In this document: positions 38,557-46,551 of the stretch, one piece after another
Layout of the letters: the number at the start of each line of letters is the position of its first letter
How positions within the stretch are numbered: position 1 is the stretch's first letter
DNA from: Dehalococcoidales bacterium
GTDB lineage: Bacteria; Chloroflexota; Dehalococcoidia; Dehalococcoidales; RBG-16-60-22
Reading direction: 5' to 3'
DNA: 46,551 nt
Assembly (NCBI GenBank): GCA_016926705.1
Contig: JAFGOC010000146.1
Span: 1-46,551, forward strand
Translations under genes and position numbers: made by a program
The notes under the pieces: generated by a model
Seen by the model: only the letters and a program-made list of their open reading frames with translations
What the model was told of the DNA's origin: nothing
The model's database searches: none

Positions 38557-39450
38557 GTGAAGACATTGATATCTCGTTTCGAAGAAGTTATTAATTCAGA
38601 TAAATTTATCGTTACTACCGAGGTCGCTCCACCCAAGGGTACGAACCTAGAAAAAATGCTTCACCATATCGATATTCTCAAGGATAAAGTAGATGCCATT
38701 AACGTTACCGATCATCAGAGCTCGGTGATGCGTTTTCCGTCGCTGGGCGGTTGCCTGGCTATCAAGGAGAAGGGCGGCGAACCTATCATGCAGATGACCT
38801 GCCGCGACCGTAACCGTATGGCTTTAGAGGCCGACCTTCTTTTTGCATATAGCCGCGGCATCAGGAATGTACTCTGCCTTACCGGCGATGCTGTGCCGGT
38901 GGGTGACCATAAAGAGGCCAAAGGCGTGTTTGACCTGGACTCGCTGCAGCTATTAATGGCAATCCGCCAGCTGATGTCCGGCAAAGACCTGGGGGGTAAT
39001 GAGCTTGAGGGGACAGTGGAGTTCTGCATGGGGGCTATCGTAACACCGGAGGCGCAGCCCCTTGAACCGCAGCTTGTCAAGTTTGAAAAAAAGATAGAGG
39101 CCGGCGCCCAGTTTTTCCAGACACAGGCCATCTACGACCTGGAAAATTTTGCCAGCTTTATGAGATACGCCCGCAAGTTCAATACCAAAATACTGGCGGG
39201 TATCGTCCTGCTGTCATCGGCGCGTATGGCTAAATATATGACGGAAAACGTGCCGGGCATCTTCGTCCCTCAAGACCTGATTGATGAAATGTCTGGCACA
39301 CCTAAAGAAGGGATGTTAGCCAAGGGTATCGAGATTGCCGGCAGGACAATCGCCATTTTGAAAAAGGAGGCCCTGTGCGACGGCGTACACATTATGGCTA
39401 TCGGCAGGGAGGAAGTGGTCCCGGATATCCTGAAAGCTGCGGGACTTTAA
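38557..39450 (+). CDS. metF: Methylenetetrahydrofolate reductase
   Basis: FIVTTEVAPPKGTNLEKMLHHIDILKDKVDAINVTDHQSSVMR, GAIVTPEA, AGAQFFQTQAIYD. Confidence 0.93.
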   Translation: MKTLISRFEEVINSDKFIVTTEVAPPKGTNLEKMLHHIDILKDKVDAINVTDHQSSVMRFPSLGGCLAIKEKGGEPIMQMTCRDRNRMALEADLLFAYSRGIRNVLCLTGDAVPVGDHKEAKGVFDLDSLQLLMAIRQLMSGKDLGGNELEGTVEFCMGAIVTPEAQPLEPQLVKFEKKIEAGAQFFQTQAIYDLENFASFMRYARKFNTKILAGIVLLSSARMAKYMTENVPGIFVPQDLIDEMSGTPKEGMLAKGIEIAGRTIAILKKEALCDGVHIMAIGREEVVPDILKAAGL

Positions 39451-39490
39451 AAAGGTCTTTTAGGAATCTTACTATAAGGATTCTATCTAC

Positions 39491-39502
39491 ATGGTGGGCG
39501 GT
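39491..39502. repeat. 12-bp direct repeat of the tRNA-Val 3' end (putative att site, other copy 43067-43078)
   Basis: ATGGTGGGCGGT identical at both places, same orientation. Confidence 0.5.
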
Positions 39503-39606
39503 GGTAAACGAAAGGTAGAACTTATACCTTGGCATTTACAATTACATTCTAATAGGACTTATTACTTAGTTTATGCTATTTGTACGGTATTATATATAAG
39601 AGAACC

Positions 39607-39676
39607 ACGTAAGCTTGTAGGATGTCCTGGATAGCTTCCTCTGGACGGGGAGTTCGACCCTCCCCCGTCTCCACCA
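39607..39676 (+). ncRNA. tmRNA (ssrA) 3'-end fragment: T-arm and acceptor 3' strand with CCA
   Basis: ACGTAAGCTTGTAG..CTGGACGGGGAGTTCGACCCTCCCCCGTCTCCACCA resembles tmRNA 3' domain; no 5' tmRNA half found upstream. Confidence 0.55.
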
Positions 39677-39682
39677 GAAACA
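39664..39682. repeat. 19-bp direct repeat overlapping tmRNA-like 3' end (other copy 40969-40987)
   Basis: CCCGTCTCCACCAGAAACA identical in both copies. Confidence 0.75.
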
Positions 39683-39849
39683 CGGGAGAGCCCCCAAAGG
39701 AAGGTGGTTTTTGTATTATCTTCATAATTACGATAATGATTGAGTATATAGATATTGTATATAAATATTAATTAACTTATTTTTAACCAAAAATATGTAC
39801 ATAATATGTACATAAAATAAAGACTAAAGTATTTTTTAAATATGTTTTC

Positions 39850-40044
39850 TTATTTTGTTACCCAAAAATATATACCAATTCCGATAATTACTAAACCACT
39901 AATAGTAAAGTACAATCTTAATCCTTTTCGTGATAGTGTTATAAGTAACGGATTTGCTCTCTTAAAAAACCAGTCCCAGTTTTTATAAGATGTGATAATA
40001 AAAAAAACTCCAATAGCTATAATAATAATATAAAAAGGGTCCAC
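39850..40044 (-). CDS. Small two-TM membrane protein, candidate immunity protein (Imm17-like)
   Basis: MDPFYIIIIAIGVFFIITSYKNWDWFFKRANPLLITLSRKGLRLYFTISGLVIIGIGIYFW: two TM, NWDWFF motif, directly downstream of Rhs C-terminal cassette. Confidence 0.6.
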   Translation of the reverse strand: MDPFYIIIIAIGVFFIITSYKNWDWFFKRANPLLITLSRKGLRLYFTISGLVIIGIGIYFWVTK

Positions 40045-40093
40045 GAAATTACTCCTTCTATATTCATATATTATTTTTAGATGAAATTATATT

Positions 40094-40898
40094 TTATCTA
40101 AACGGGTAACCATATATTTCTGCTAATTGATAGAATGTCCTACTACATTGTGCGAAATTAAATATCGTCATGAGACCTGATGCAAATAATCCTGCGGGAT
40201 AATTATACCATCCAATAAGCGCAGCATCAGCATATAAAAGGGCGTCCGAGAAGATCATCTGTCCAGAATTGTATTGTTGTGCAGCATTAACGAGAGAATA
40301 TACGGTGCCGATAACAGGAATTAGCTCTATAGGATTAGGTAAGGAAATGCTAGGATAGCATCGGAGGATGTGGTCTTCCACCTGCATATTAATTTCAATC
40401 CCTACGAACCAATCCTCGGCTTTTGAAAGATCATTATACATATTATTATTGAGAACTATTTCATAGTTATCTCCGACATGATTAGTTGTGGCTTTTTGTT
40501 GATATCCGAGGTCATCAAATGCTATAGTTACAACTCTTTCACTTTGTTCTAATGTCTGTGCACGAAGTGGATCCCACGAACTTTGTTCGCGAAATGCTTC
40601 GTACGCCTGATATTCCGGTGATTCTACAACGTCAACTACAGAGTCTGCAATATCCGGCGGAAGGAAAGCAATATACATTGCCGCGCCTCTAGTAACCCTT
40701 ACATCCACTCCCCCAATTTCAACTATATTTCCGCTTGGGTCTATATACTTCAGAGGGTTATTCATGGTATAAGAGTATCTATTGAGACTTTGCGGATTGA
40801 TAAAGCTTTGCACTATAGTATCCGCGCTGATAAACCTCCCTATGGTAACATCATAGTACCGCGCGCCGTAGTAGTAAAGGCCGGTGGCGTCAAGGCGC
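40094..40898 (-). CDS. 5'-truncated Rhs core with variable C-terminal domain (orphan toxin-tip cassette)
   Basis: RLDATGLYYYGARYYDVTIGRFISADTIVQSFINPQSLNRYSYTMNNPLKYIDPSG core, then non-conserved tail; reading frame open upstream of the listed ORF start. Confidence 0.8.
40607..40898. repeat. 292-bp near-identical direct repeat encoding Rhs core (other copy 42581-42872)
   Basis: Side-by-side reading: same length, high identity, both ending at GTCAAGGCGC. Confidence 0.85.
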
Positions 40899-40924
40899 CC
40901 TCCTACGCTAAAGCTTTGGTGGGC
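40897..40924. repeat. Imperfect palindromic repeat at the Rhs homology breakpoint
   Basis: GCCCTCCTACGCTAAAGCTTTGGTGGGC. Confidence 0.5.
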
Positions 40925-40968
40925 AAGCTGGTTAAGGGTGAGCTGTTGGTAATAAGGAAAGGATTTAA

Positions 40969-40987
40969 CCCGTCTCCACCAGAAACA
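40969..40987. repeat. 19-bp direct repeat, second copy of tmRNA-like 3' end
   Basis: CCCGTCTCCACCAGAAACA. Confidence 0.75.
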
Positions 40988-41045
40988 AAATTAAGCCACT
41001 GAGGATAAAGAACGGGGGTTTATATTGGGTTGTACTGTAAACAGC

Positions 41046-42005
41046 CTATTCCCAGGTCTTAAGGTATGTATATGTTTTATTTACACAACCAGCGAATTCA
41101 GCTTGTACCAACATTATAAAGGGATGGTTGTCAGGATTATCAACGTAGGTTTTTCCATTGATGTCTTTAAGTTCCCGATTTTGTATTTGCCTGGTTTCAT
41201 GGCTACGAATTCCCGCAATATCATGGGACTCATATCCAGTAGATAAATTATTATCAATATAGTTTAATATTACCTTTACCTCACATAGCATAACATCTTC
41301 ATTATTGGTTAAATAAAAAACACCATCTCCGTATTCAATAGTAATGTTTAAATTGGTAGTAGAATCATTATTATAGTTTGTATCTAATAATTTGAACGTA
41401 TTAATGATGTGATTAAAAGACTCTTGGCATTCTAGTGGTTCCGGGTAAGTAGAATATGTCATCATATATATTTGCCACATCAGGCCAGCATAATCAAAGA
41501 CGACTAATCTATGTATATATTGCTTTCTGAAATCACTAGGATTTGGTGTTGATGCAAAATAGTTGGCTTCTATTCCTGATACCATGACTTTTTTCATAGT
41601 ACTGTTATCTACACTCGACCCAGAAAACCATCGATTTATATAATAATTCTTTTCGTTATCATAGTTAGAAGCTGATAACTCATTGACCTTTACATACAGG
41701 GAAAGATAAGGCGAATCTTGCTTATAACACCAAAAACCTAATTCAGATTGTCCGGCAATAACAACATCCGGTTCAATATCATAGACGTGTATACCATATG
41801 CTATTGGATATTCAAAAGAAAACAAGGGTTGATTGATACGCTTAAGTCTGTAATCATCAGCTTTCATCTCATATGTATAATATTTACTTTGTGGTATTTC
41901 TGTTTGGTTCGTGTTCTCGTTTTTACAACCTGGTAAAAATAAAATTAAAATAGACAAAATAAAAGACAATGATAAAGTTACTGAAATTTTATTTTTTACC
42001 ATCAT
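41046..42005 (-). CDS. Predicted lipoprotein of unknown function, candidate immunity/cargo of Rhs cassette
   Basis: Signal peptide with FLPGC lipobox; 29 bp downstream of Rhs-metalloprotease ORF. Confidence 0.7.
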   Translation of the reverse strand: MMVKNKISVTLSLSFILSILILFLPGCKNENTNQTEIPQSKYYTYEMKADDYRLKRINQPLFSFEYPIAYGIHVYDIEPDVVIAGQSELGFWCYKQDSPYLSLYVKVNELSASNYDNEKNYYINRWFSGSSVDNSTMKKVMVSGIEANYFASTPNPSDFRKQYIHRLVVFDYAGLMWQIYMMTYSTYPEPLECQESFNHIINTFKLLDTNYNNDSTTNLNITIEYGDGVFYLTNNEDVMLCEVKVILNYIDNNLSTGYESHDIAGIRSHETRQIQNRELKDINGKTYVDNPDNHPFIMLVQAEFAGCVNKTYTYLKTWE

Positions 42006-42034
42006 TGAGTGAGTTCCTTTAAAAAATGAAATAT

Positions 42035-43003
42035 CTACATTCCAAAGGTAGTTAACAATAAAACCATATAGGGTAAGCCATATTCCAAGTTGTTCCCACC
42101 TTCTGTAGGATATAGTGGTATACCTGGTTGTGTTATTCTATGGTCTGATGATGATGGATTGTACGAGGGAGATAATATTTTAGTATAAGGAATATGTAAT
42201 TTATTACAGATTGATCTTGCGTAAATATCAGCTAGATTCTCTTCAAAAACTGAATTTTGTACTCTAAAATCTCTGTTATTATTCAACCCAAAAGCATGCA
42301 CCATCTCATGTGCCATATTCGCCGTCCATCTTTGACTGCTTTGGTCGATTAAATTGTTATTATTAATTACTATATTCAATCCAATAAAACGATTGCCATC
42401 TTCGCTTATTTCAATTATACGTTCAGTTTGCGCTCCTAATATCTCGGTTCGAATTGTTCCATCGGGGTCAACCGTTGTTACTAGGGCACCCAAATCACGG
42501 CTGGTAATTGTAATTACTAAATCGGTATTTTCTAACACATCTGTAACAGTATTATCTACTGATCTTATGTTCTCATATATCTGATATTCTTCTGATTCTA
42601 CAACATCAACTACAGAGTCTGCAATATCCGGCGGGAGGAAAGCGATATACATTGCCGCGCCTCTGGTAAACCTAACATCCAATCCCCCAATTTCAACTAT
42701 ATTTCCGCTTGGGTCTATATACCTAAGAGGATTATTGAAAGTATATGAGTATCTATTGAGACTTTGCGGATTAATAAAGCTCTGGATGACCGTATCCGCG
42801 CTGATGAACCTCCCTATGGTAACATCATAGTACCGCGCGCCGTAGTAGTAAAGGCCGGTGGCGTCAAGGCGCTGGCCGGTGAACTTTTTATCGGTTGGCA
42901 CATTACCCATTATTATCTCGCCAAAGGGCAGGTACTTCATCGTCTCGTCGATTTGTGCGCCGGAGGCATCAGTCATCATGGAAGTGCCGGTCAGATGGTC
43001 CAA
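42035..43003 (-). CDS. Rhs core fragment with C-terminal HExxH metallopeptidase-like domain
   Basis: GQRLDATGLYYYGARYYDVTIGRFISADT core; C-term NMAHEMVHAFGLNN..FEENLADIYA; TTG start directly after in-frame stop. Confidence 0.8.
   Translation of the reverse strand: MDHLTGTSMMTDASGAQIDETMKYLPFGEIIMGNVPTDKKFTGQRLDATGLYYYGARYYDVTIGRFISADTVIQSFINPQSLNRYSYTFNNPLRYIDPSGNIVEIGGLDVRFTRGAAMYIAFLPPDIADSVVDVVESEEYQIYENIRSVDNTVTDVLENTDLVITITSRDLGALVTTVDPDGTIRTEILGAQTERIIEISEDGNRFIGLNIVINNNNLIDQSSQRWTANMAHEMVHAFGLNNNRDFRVQNSVFEENLADIYARSICNKLHIPYTKILSPSYNPSSSDHRITQPGIPLYPTEGGNNLEYGLPYMVLLLTTFGM
42581..42872. repeat. 292-bp direct repeat, Rhs core copy 2
   Basis: See 40607-40898. Confidence 0.85.
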
Positions 43004-43066
43004 TTAGATTCAACCACCCGTGCTTTTCACAACTTACTTCAGGTCTATAAAATTTTCCCAGCTTCG

Positions 43067-43078
43067 ATGGTGGGCGGT
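43067..43078. repeat. 12-bp direct repeat at tRNA-Val 3' end
   Basis: ATGGTGGGCGGT. Confidence 0.5.
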
Positions 43079-43144
43079 AGAGGACTTGAACCACTGACCT
43101 CCGCGATGTCAACGCGGCGCTCTAACCAGCTGAGCTAACCGCCC
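43068..43144 (-). tRNA. tRNA-Val (anticodon GAC), CCA encoded
   Basis: Reverse complement GGGCGGTTAGCTCAGCTGGTTAGAGCGCCGCGTTGACATCGCGGAGGTCAGTGGTTCAAGTCCTCTACCGCCCACCA folds as cloverleaf, loop TTGACAT. Confidence 0.95.
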
Positions 43145-43329
43145 TTAATACAATTCAATTCTACTAAAAGCCCCTATTAACGTCAACTTATATCGCCTTG
43201 AGGATGTATTTTAGTAATCGGATATGTTAAAATCTATGCACGATATTGAAAATCTATTATCAATTTCAGGAGTGGTTTATAATATTGCTGAATAATCTGA
43301 AAAGCTACGGGAAGGTATGGATATAACAA

Positions 43330-44424
43330 ATGAGTATTTTTAGAGGTATTGCTACAAGTCTATTAAGCTTTATACTTTTCTTAACCCTGGCCGTTTTCAG
43401 TATTGCCTTCATGCTTCAAGGCACTGTACTGAATTATAATTTCGTTTCAGATCAGGTGGATACACTACCGATAGCCGATATCGCCCGTGACTTCGGTGAT
43501 GAACTTATTACGTCCGAGTTAACTCAAGATATGCCTTTTGCTAAAGATGTGGCTCTAAATGTCCTGGAAAGAGAGGAGCCATGGATAAAAGACCAGCTTA
43601 AGGACGCAATGGACGGCGGATATGACTATTTGCTGGGTGATACAGAAACACTGTATATTGTTATTCCGCTTTCAGAATTGAAAGCAGACCTGCAGACTTC
43701 ACTGTGGGATGAAGCCAGGGTTTATCTCCAGCAGGAGCTTGCCGGGAAGTCCGAGCCGGAAATATCAAGATACCTGCAGGATATAGTAAGCCAGATTCCA
43801 AGCGACTTGATGCCTCCTGAACTTGCTACTTTGCCTCGAGACGTGCGTAATCTTGCTGTTGAACAGTATTTAAGAGATTTTGCAGGACTAAATTCCGTTA
43901 TCGGCCTGCCGCCTGAAATCACTGCCTCGGTGGAGGAAAGTGCCAGGCAGTATTTCGACGCGTTCTTGGAGGATTTCATTGATGAAATTCCGGACACCTA
44001 TACCATCGATGAAAGTTCTCTTGGCAGCGAGACAATGGATGCGATATCTACAGCAAGGACGGCGGTAGGGTATTTCCAGACCTACTACCCGTGGATGATT
44101 GTCCTGATGGTTGTTTTAGCAGCTTTGATTTTCGTAACAAACATGAACATAAGAGCCACCGCTCGGGCTCTAGGGATTAACCTGTGTATTTTCGGGGGGC
44201 TCGACCTGATAGGAATAATCGTCGTCAAGGTTGTTAAACCATTCCACTTTATTACGGATGCCTTCGATGTTCCTGATACGCTATCCAGCTGGGCGGAGGG
44301 TGTGGCTAATGATGTGACCTCGGTAGCCCTGCCTCTGGCTATCGGTCTGCTGGTGGTGGGTGTGGCTTTACTTGTGGTATCTTTTGTTGTCAAGCCTAAA
44401 GCTACTCGGGAGGCTGGCGTGTGA
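43330..44424 (+). CDS. Hypothetical membrane protein (N-terminal and C-terminal TM segments)
   Basis: Long ORF, one N-terminal TM and three C-terminal hydrophobic segments. Confidence 0.75.
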   Translation: MSIFRGIATSLLSFILFLTLAVFSIAFMLQGTVLNYNFVSDQVDTLPIADIARDFGDELITSELTQDMPFAKDVALNVLEREEPWIKDQLKDAMDGGYDYLLGDTETLYIVIPLSELKADLQTSLWDEARVYLQQELAGKSEPEISRYLQDIVSQIPSDLMPPELATLPRDVRNLAVEQYLRDFAGLNSVIGLPPEITASVEESARQYFDAFLEDFIDEIPDTYTIDESSLGSETMDAISTARTAVGYFQTYYPWMIVLMVVLAALIFVTNMNIRATARALGINLCIFGGLDLIGIIVVKVVKPFHFITDAFDVPDTLSSWAEGVANDVTSVALPLAIGLLVVGVALLVVSFVVKPKATREAGV

Positions 44425-44801
44425 AATATAAAATAACTGCTTTTGCCATGATTTTGCTATTACTGCCGGTCTGCGGCTGCTCTTTCCTGCAAACTACAGA
44501 GGGCGTTCCAAGGAAAGCGGAACTGGCCATTCTAAAGCAGGAATTGACCACAGACCAGGATGGCAACGTAGTTCTTTTTGTGTCCGTAAAAAATATCAGC
44601 CAGGTAACCGTTGAGCTCGCCGAGGTTAAGATCAGCTTCTATGATTCTCATGACAATATCATCGACAGCTCAACGGATAGCGTCCTGAATCTTGAGCCGG
44701 ACGATATTTGGGACTTTTATTTCCACTGCCAGGGGTCCTGCCAGGACGTCAAGCGCTACGATATAGAGGTCACGGCGGGGACGAGTACCGGAATACCTTA
44801 G
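44421..44801 (+). CDS. FxLYD-like domain lipoprotein
   Basis: Lipobox PVCGC; VSVKNISQVTVELAEVKISFYDSHDNIIDSS; ATGA overlap with upstream gene. Confidence 0.75.
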   Translation: MKYKITAFAMILLLLPVCGCSFLQTTEGVPRKAELAILKQELTTDQDGNVVLFVSVKNISQVTVELAEVKISFYDSHDNIIDSSTDSVLNLEPDDIWDFYFHCQGSCQDVKRYDIEVTAGTSTGIP

Positions 44802-44833
44802 ACAGATAAATTCAAATATCATTTATTTTTTGC

Positions 44834-45520
44834 TTAAGCCAATATGTTTTTATATTTCCTCCACAGCCACCAGCCTACCCCTCCCAGTATCAGGGCGGCG
44901 ATTACCTTAGCCACGGAGCAGTAAATAGCGGCATCGAACCAGAAACCCTCCGGGAAAAGCATTATCAGGTAGTCCGTTGCTGGATTAAGCAGCCACAGGT
45001 CGTTGGCGAAGCTGATGATGTGAAACTGCCAGAACAGCCAGTGAAAATCAATAATAGCCGCCAGTCCCAGCGCCACCATCAACGCTATAGAAAGGCCGCT
45101 GCCCCACAGGAGCCCCAGCCCCAGTCGTCTTTTGTCTTTCCACCAGAAAAGCATGATGCCAGCAAAAATCAGGACGTAGATACCAGTCCCCATCAATAGC
45201 CTGTACACCAGCTGGAATATTGCCTTCACGTCCTTAAGATGCCCCACCTCCCGCTGGTTGAAGACGGTGAAAGGCTGCCCGTCCTTCGTCACGGTGATAT
45301 TGAAGGTCTTGTCGCCGGAGTTCCAATACCCAATTAGCCCTTGTGCTACCTTCGTCAACTGCGACGGCTCCAGTCCCGTCACCTGGCCGGCTTCATATTT
45401 ATCGAAGCCGTACTCATAAAGCCAGATGCAGTTGGCGGCCGCGCTGACGCTGGCGGTAAAGAGCATTACTGGCAGGCATAAAACGAACAGCCAATGGGTT
45501 ATTATTTTTACTATTTTCAT
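44834..45520 (-). CDS. TIGR01906/DUF1461-like integral membrane protein
   Basis: LIGYWNSGDK, FNQREVGHLKDVKAIF, DFHWLFWQFHIISFANDLWLLNPATDYLIMLFPEGFWFDA. Confidence 0.8.
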   Translation of the reverse strand: MKIVKIITHWLFVLCLPVMLFTASVSAAANCIWLYEYGFDKYEAGQVTGLEPSQLTKVAQGLIGYWNSGDKTFNITVTKDGQPFTVFNQREVGHLKDVKAIFQLVYRLLMGTGIYVLIFAGIMLFWWKDKRRLGLGLLWGSGLSIALMVALGLAAIIDFHWLFWQFHIISFANDLWLLNPATDYLIMLFPEGFWFDAAIYCSVAKVIAALILGGVGWWLWRKYKNILA

Positions 45521-45584
45521 CTAAAAATCTGTATAAATCCTGTTACTCTTAGTCTTTTAATAATACTCTAAAAAATGCGTGCTG

Positions 45585-45593
45585 TGCTATAAT
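45585..45593 (+). promoter_or_regulatory. Extended -10 promoter element upstream of dnaE
   Basis: TGCTATAAT 27 bp before ATG. Confidence 0.45.
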
Positions 45594-45619
45594 AATGAAG
45601 AACATTCTCGGGGGGCATC

Positions 45620-46551
45620 ATGTTTACCCATCTCCACGTTCACACCGAATATAGCCTGCTTGACGGGATGTGCTCTATTCCCAAGCTGGTCGCCCGCGCC
45701 AAAGAACTCGGCATGGATGCCCTGGCAATAACCGACCACGGCGTAATGTACGGCGTTATCGAGTTCTATCAAGCGGCTAAAGAGGCCGGCATCAAGCCCA
45801 TTATCGGCTGCGAAATTTACATAGCTCCGGGGAGTCGTTTCAGCAAGAACACCGTCGACAGGAATAATTACCACCTCGTGCTGCTGGCTAAAGACCAGAC
45901 CGGCTATCAGAACCTTATCCAGCTTACCACAAAGGCCCACTTGGAGGGGTTTTACTATAAACCCAGGGTGGATAAAGAGCTGCTCGAGCAGCATAAAGAC
46001 GGGCTCATTGCTTTGAGCGCATGCAACTCCGGCGAACTTAGCCAGTTGATACTTGGTGGTCGCTATGAAGATGCCAGGCAAACGGCCCTCTGGTACAAGG
46101 AGATTTTTAAAGACTATTATCTGGAAATCATGCGGCACCCCATTCCGGAGCTGGAAGCCGTAAATAAATATCTTGTCGAGATGGGCAAAGAACTCGATAT
46201 CCCCATCGTCGCCACCAACGACACTCACTACGTAAAGAAAGAAGACGCCTCTGCCCACGATATTTTGCTTTGCATAGGCACGAACGCGACCATTCATGAC
46301 GACAAGCGTATGAAAATGGCGGGCGACTTTTTCTATCTTAAAAGTCCGGAAGAAATGGCGGAGCTCTATAAAGATATTCCGCAGGCGCTGAAGAATACTG
46401 AACATATTGCCGAAATGTGTAACTTGGAAATGGAGTTCGGGCGGCTGCACCTGCCGGAAATCGGTATTCCCGAGGGCAAGACCCCCGACCAGTTTCTGGC
46501 CGACCTGTGCTATGAAAACCTGGAAAAGTATTACCCCAACCCCACCCCGGA
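45620..46551 (+). CDS. dnaE: DNA polymerase III alpha subunit, N-terminal part (runs off window; absent from ORF track)
   Basis: MFTHLHVHTEYSLLDGMCSIPKLVARAKELGMDALAITDHGVMYGVIEFYQAAKEAGIKPIIGCEIY; GGGGGG RBS. Confidence 0.97.
   Translation, partial: MFTHLHVHTEYSLLDGMCSIPKLVARAKELGMDALAITDHGVMYGVIEFYQAAKEAGIKPIIGCEIYIAPGSRFSKNTVDRNNYHLVLLAKDQTGYQNLIQLTTKAHLEGFYYKPRVDKELLEQHKDGLIALSACNSGELSQLILGGRYEDARQTALWYKEIFKDYYLEIMRHPIPELEAVNKYLVEMGKELDIPIVATNDTHYVKKEDASAHDILLCIGTNATIHDDKRMKMAGDFFYLKSPEEMAELYKDIPQALKNTEHIAEMCNLEMEFGRLHLPEIGIPEGKTPDQFLADLCYENLEKYYPNPTP

Noticed and set aside
39451-39676. Complete tmRNA gene
   Set aside because: Only the 3' domain is recognisable; no GGGG..TTCGACGGG 5' half or tag reading frame between metF and the fragment
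40790-41002. Plus-strand 70-aa ORF (and similar 42764..43138)
   Set aside because: Antisense to the Rhs core repeats and tRNA; similarity between them only reflects the DNA repeat
45587-46450. 287-aa minus-strand ORF
   Set aside because: Antisense of the dnaE start (45620 onward), which has clear PHP/DnaE motifs and an RBS
1-46551. CRISPR arrays, rRNA genes, transposases
   Set aside because: No regularly spaced repeats, rRNA signatures or transposase/integrase ORFs seen

Overview
The 46.5 kb window looks like an anaerobic, acetogen-like bacterial chromosome. Gene content resembles Chloroflexota/Dehalococcoidia, but that placement is inference only.

Main blocks:
(1) End of an L25/CTC ribosomal protein gene, an amidohydrolase, thpR, a REC-HD response regulator and a GntR-PBP regulator.
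(2) A complete chemotaxis operon (MCP, CheW, CheA, CheC, CheD, CheY, CheB, CheR). It ends with a degenerate HD-GYP protein and a protein carrying a FliM-type CheY-binding peptide (ILSQSEIDSLL) on a coiled coil plus zinc ribbon. No flagellar genes are visible.
(3) Two divergently transcribed lipoproteins: an acetolactate decarboxylase and a divergent SAM-hydrolase-fold protein.
(4) A ribbon-helix-helix/receiver fusion regulator with palindromes over its promoter.
(5) An Hdr-Mvh type electron-bifurcation operon whose HdrA carries an inserted GltD/NfnB-like module.
(6) Signalling genes leading into a formate-dehydrogenase-like/NuoE/NuoF-GltD/MetV/MetF operon. The FDH-like subunit appears to lack the canonical catalytic residues.
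(7) An AT-rich island between metF and tRNA-Val. It is bounded by a 12-bp copy of the tRNA 3' end and holds two 5'-truncated Rhs core/variable-C-terminus cassettes, candidate immunity genes and a tmRNA 3'-end fragment.
(8) Membrane/lipoproteins and the start of dnaE.

The best candidates for something undescribed are the FliM-N-like zinc-ribbon protein, the paired GltD fusions with the noncanonical FDH-like subunit, the RHH-REC regulator and the Rhs cassette island. Family calls were made by reading motifs; no database search was run.
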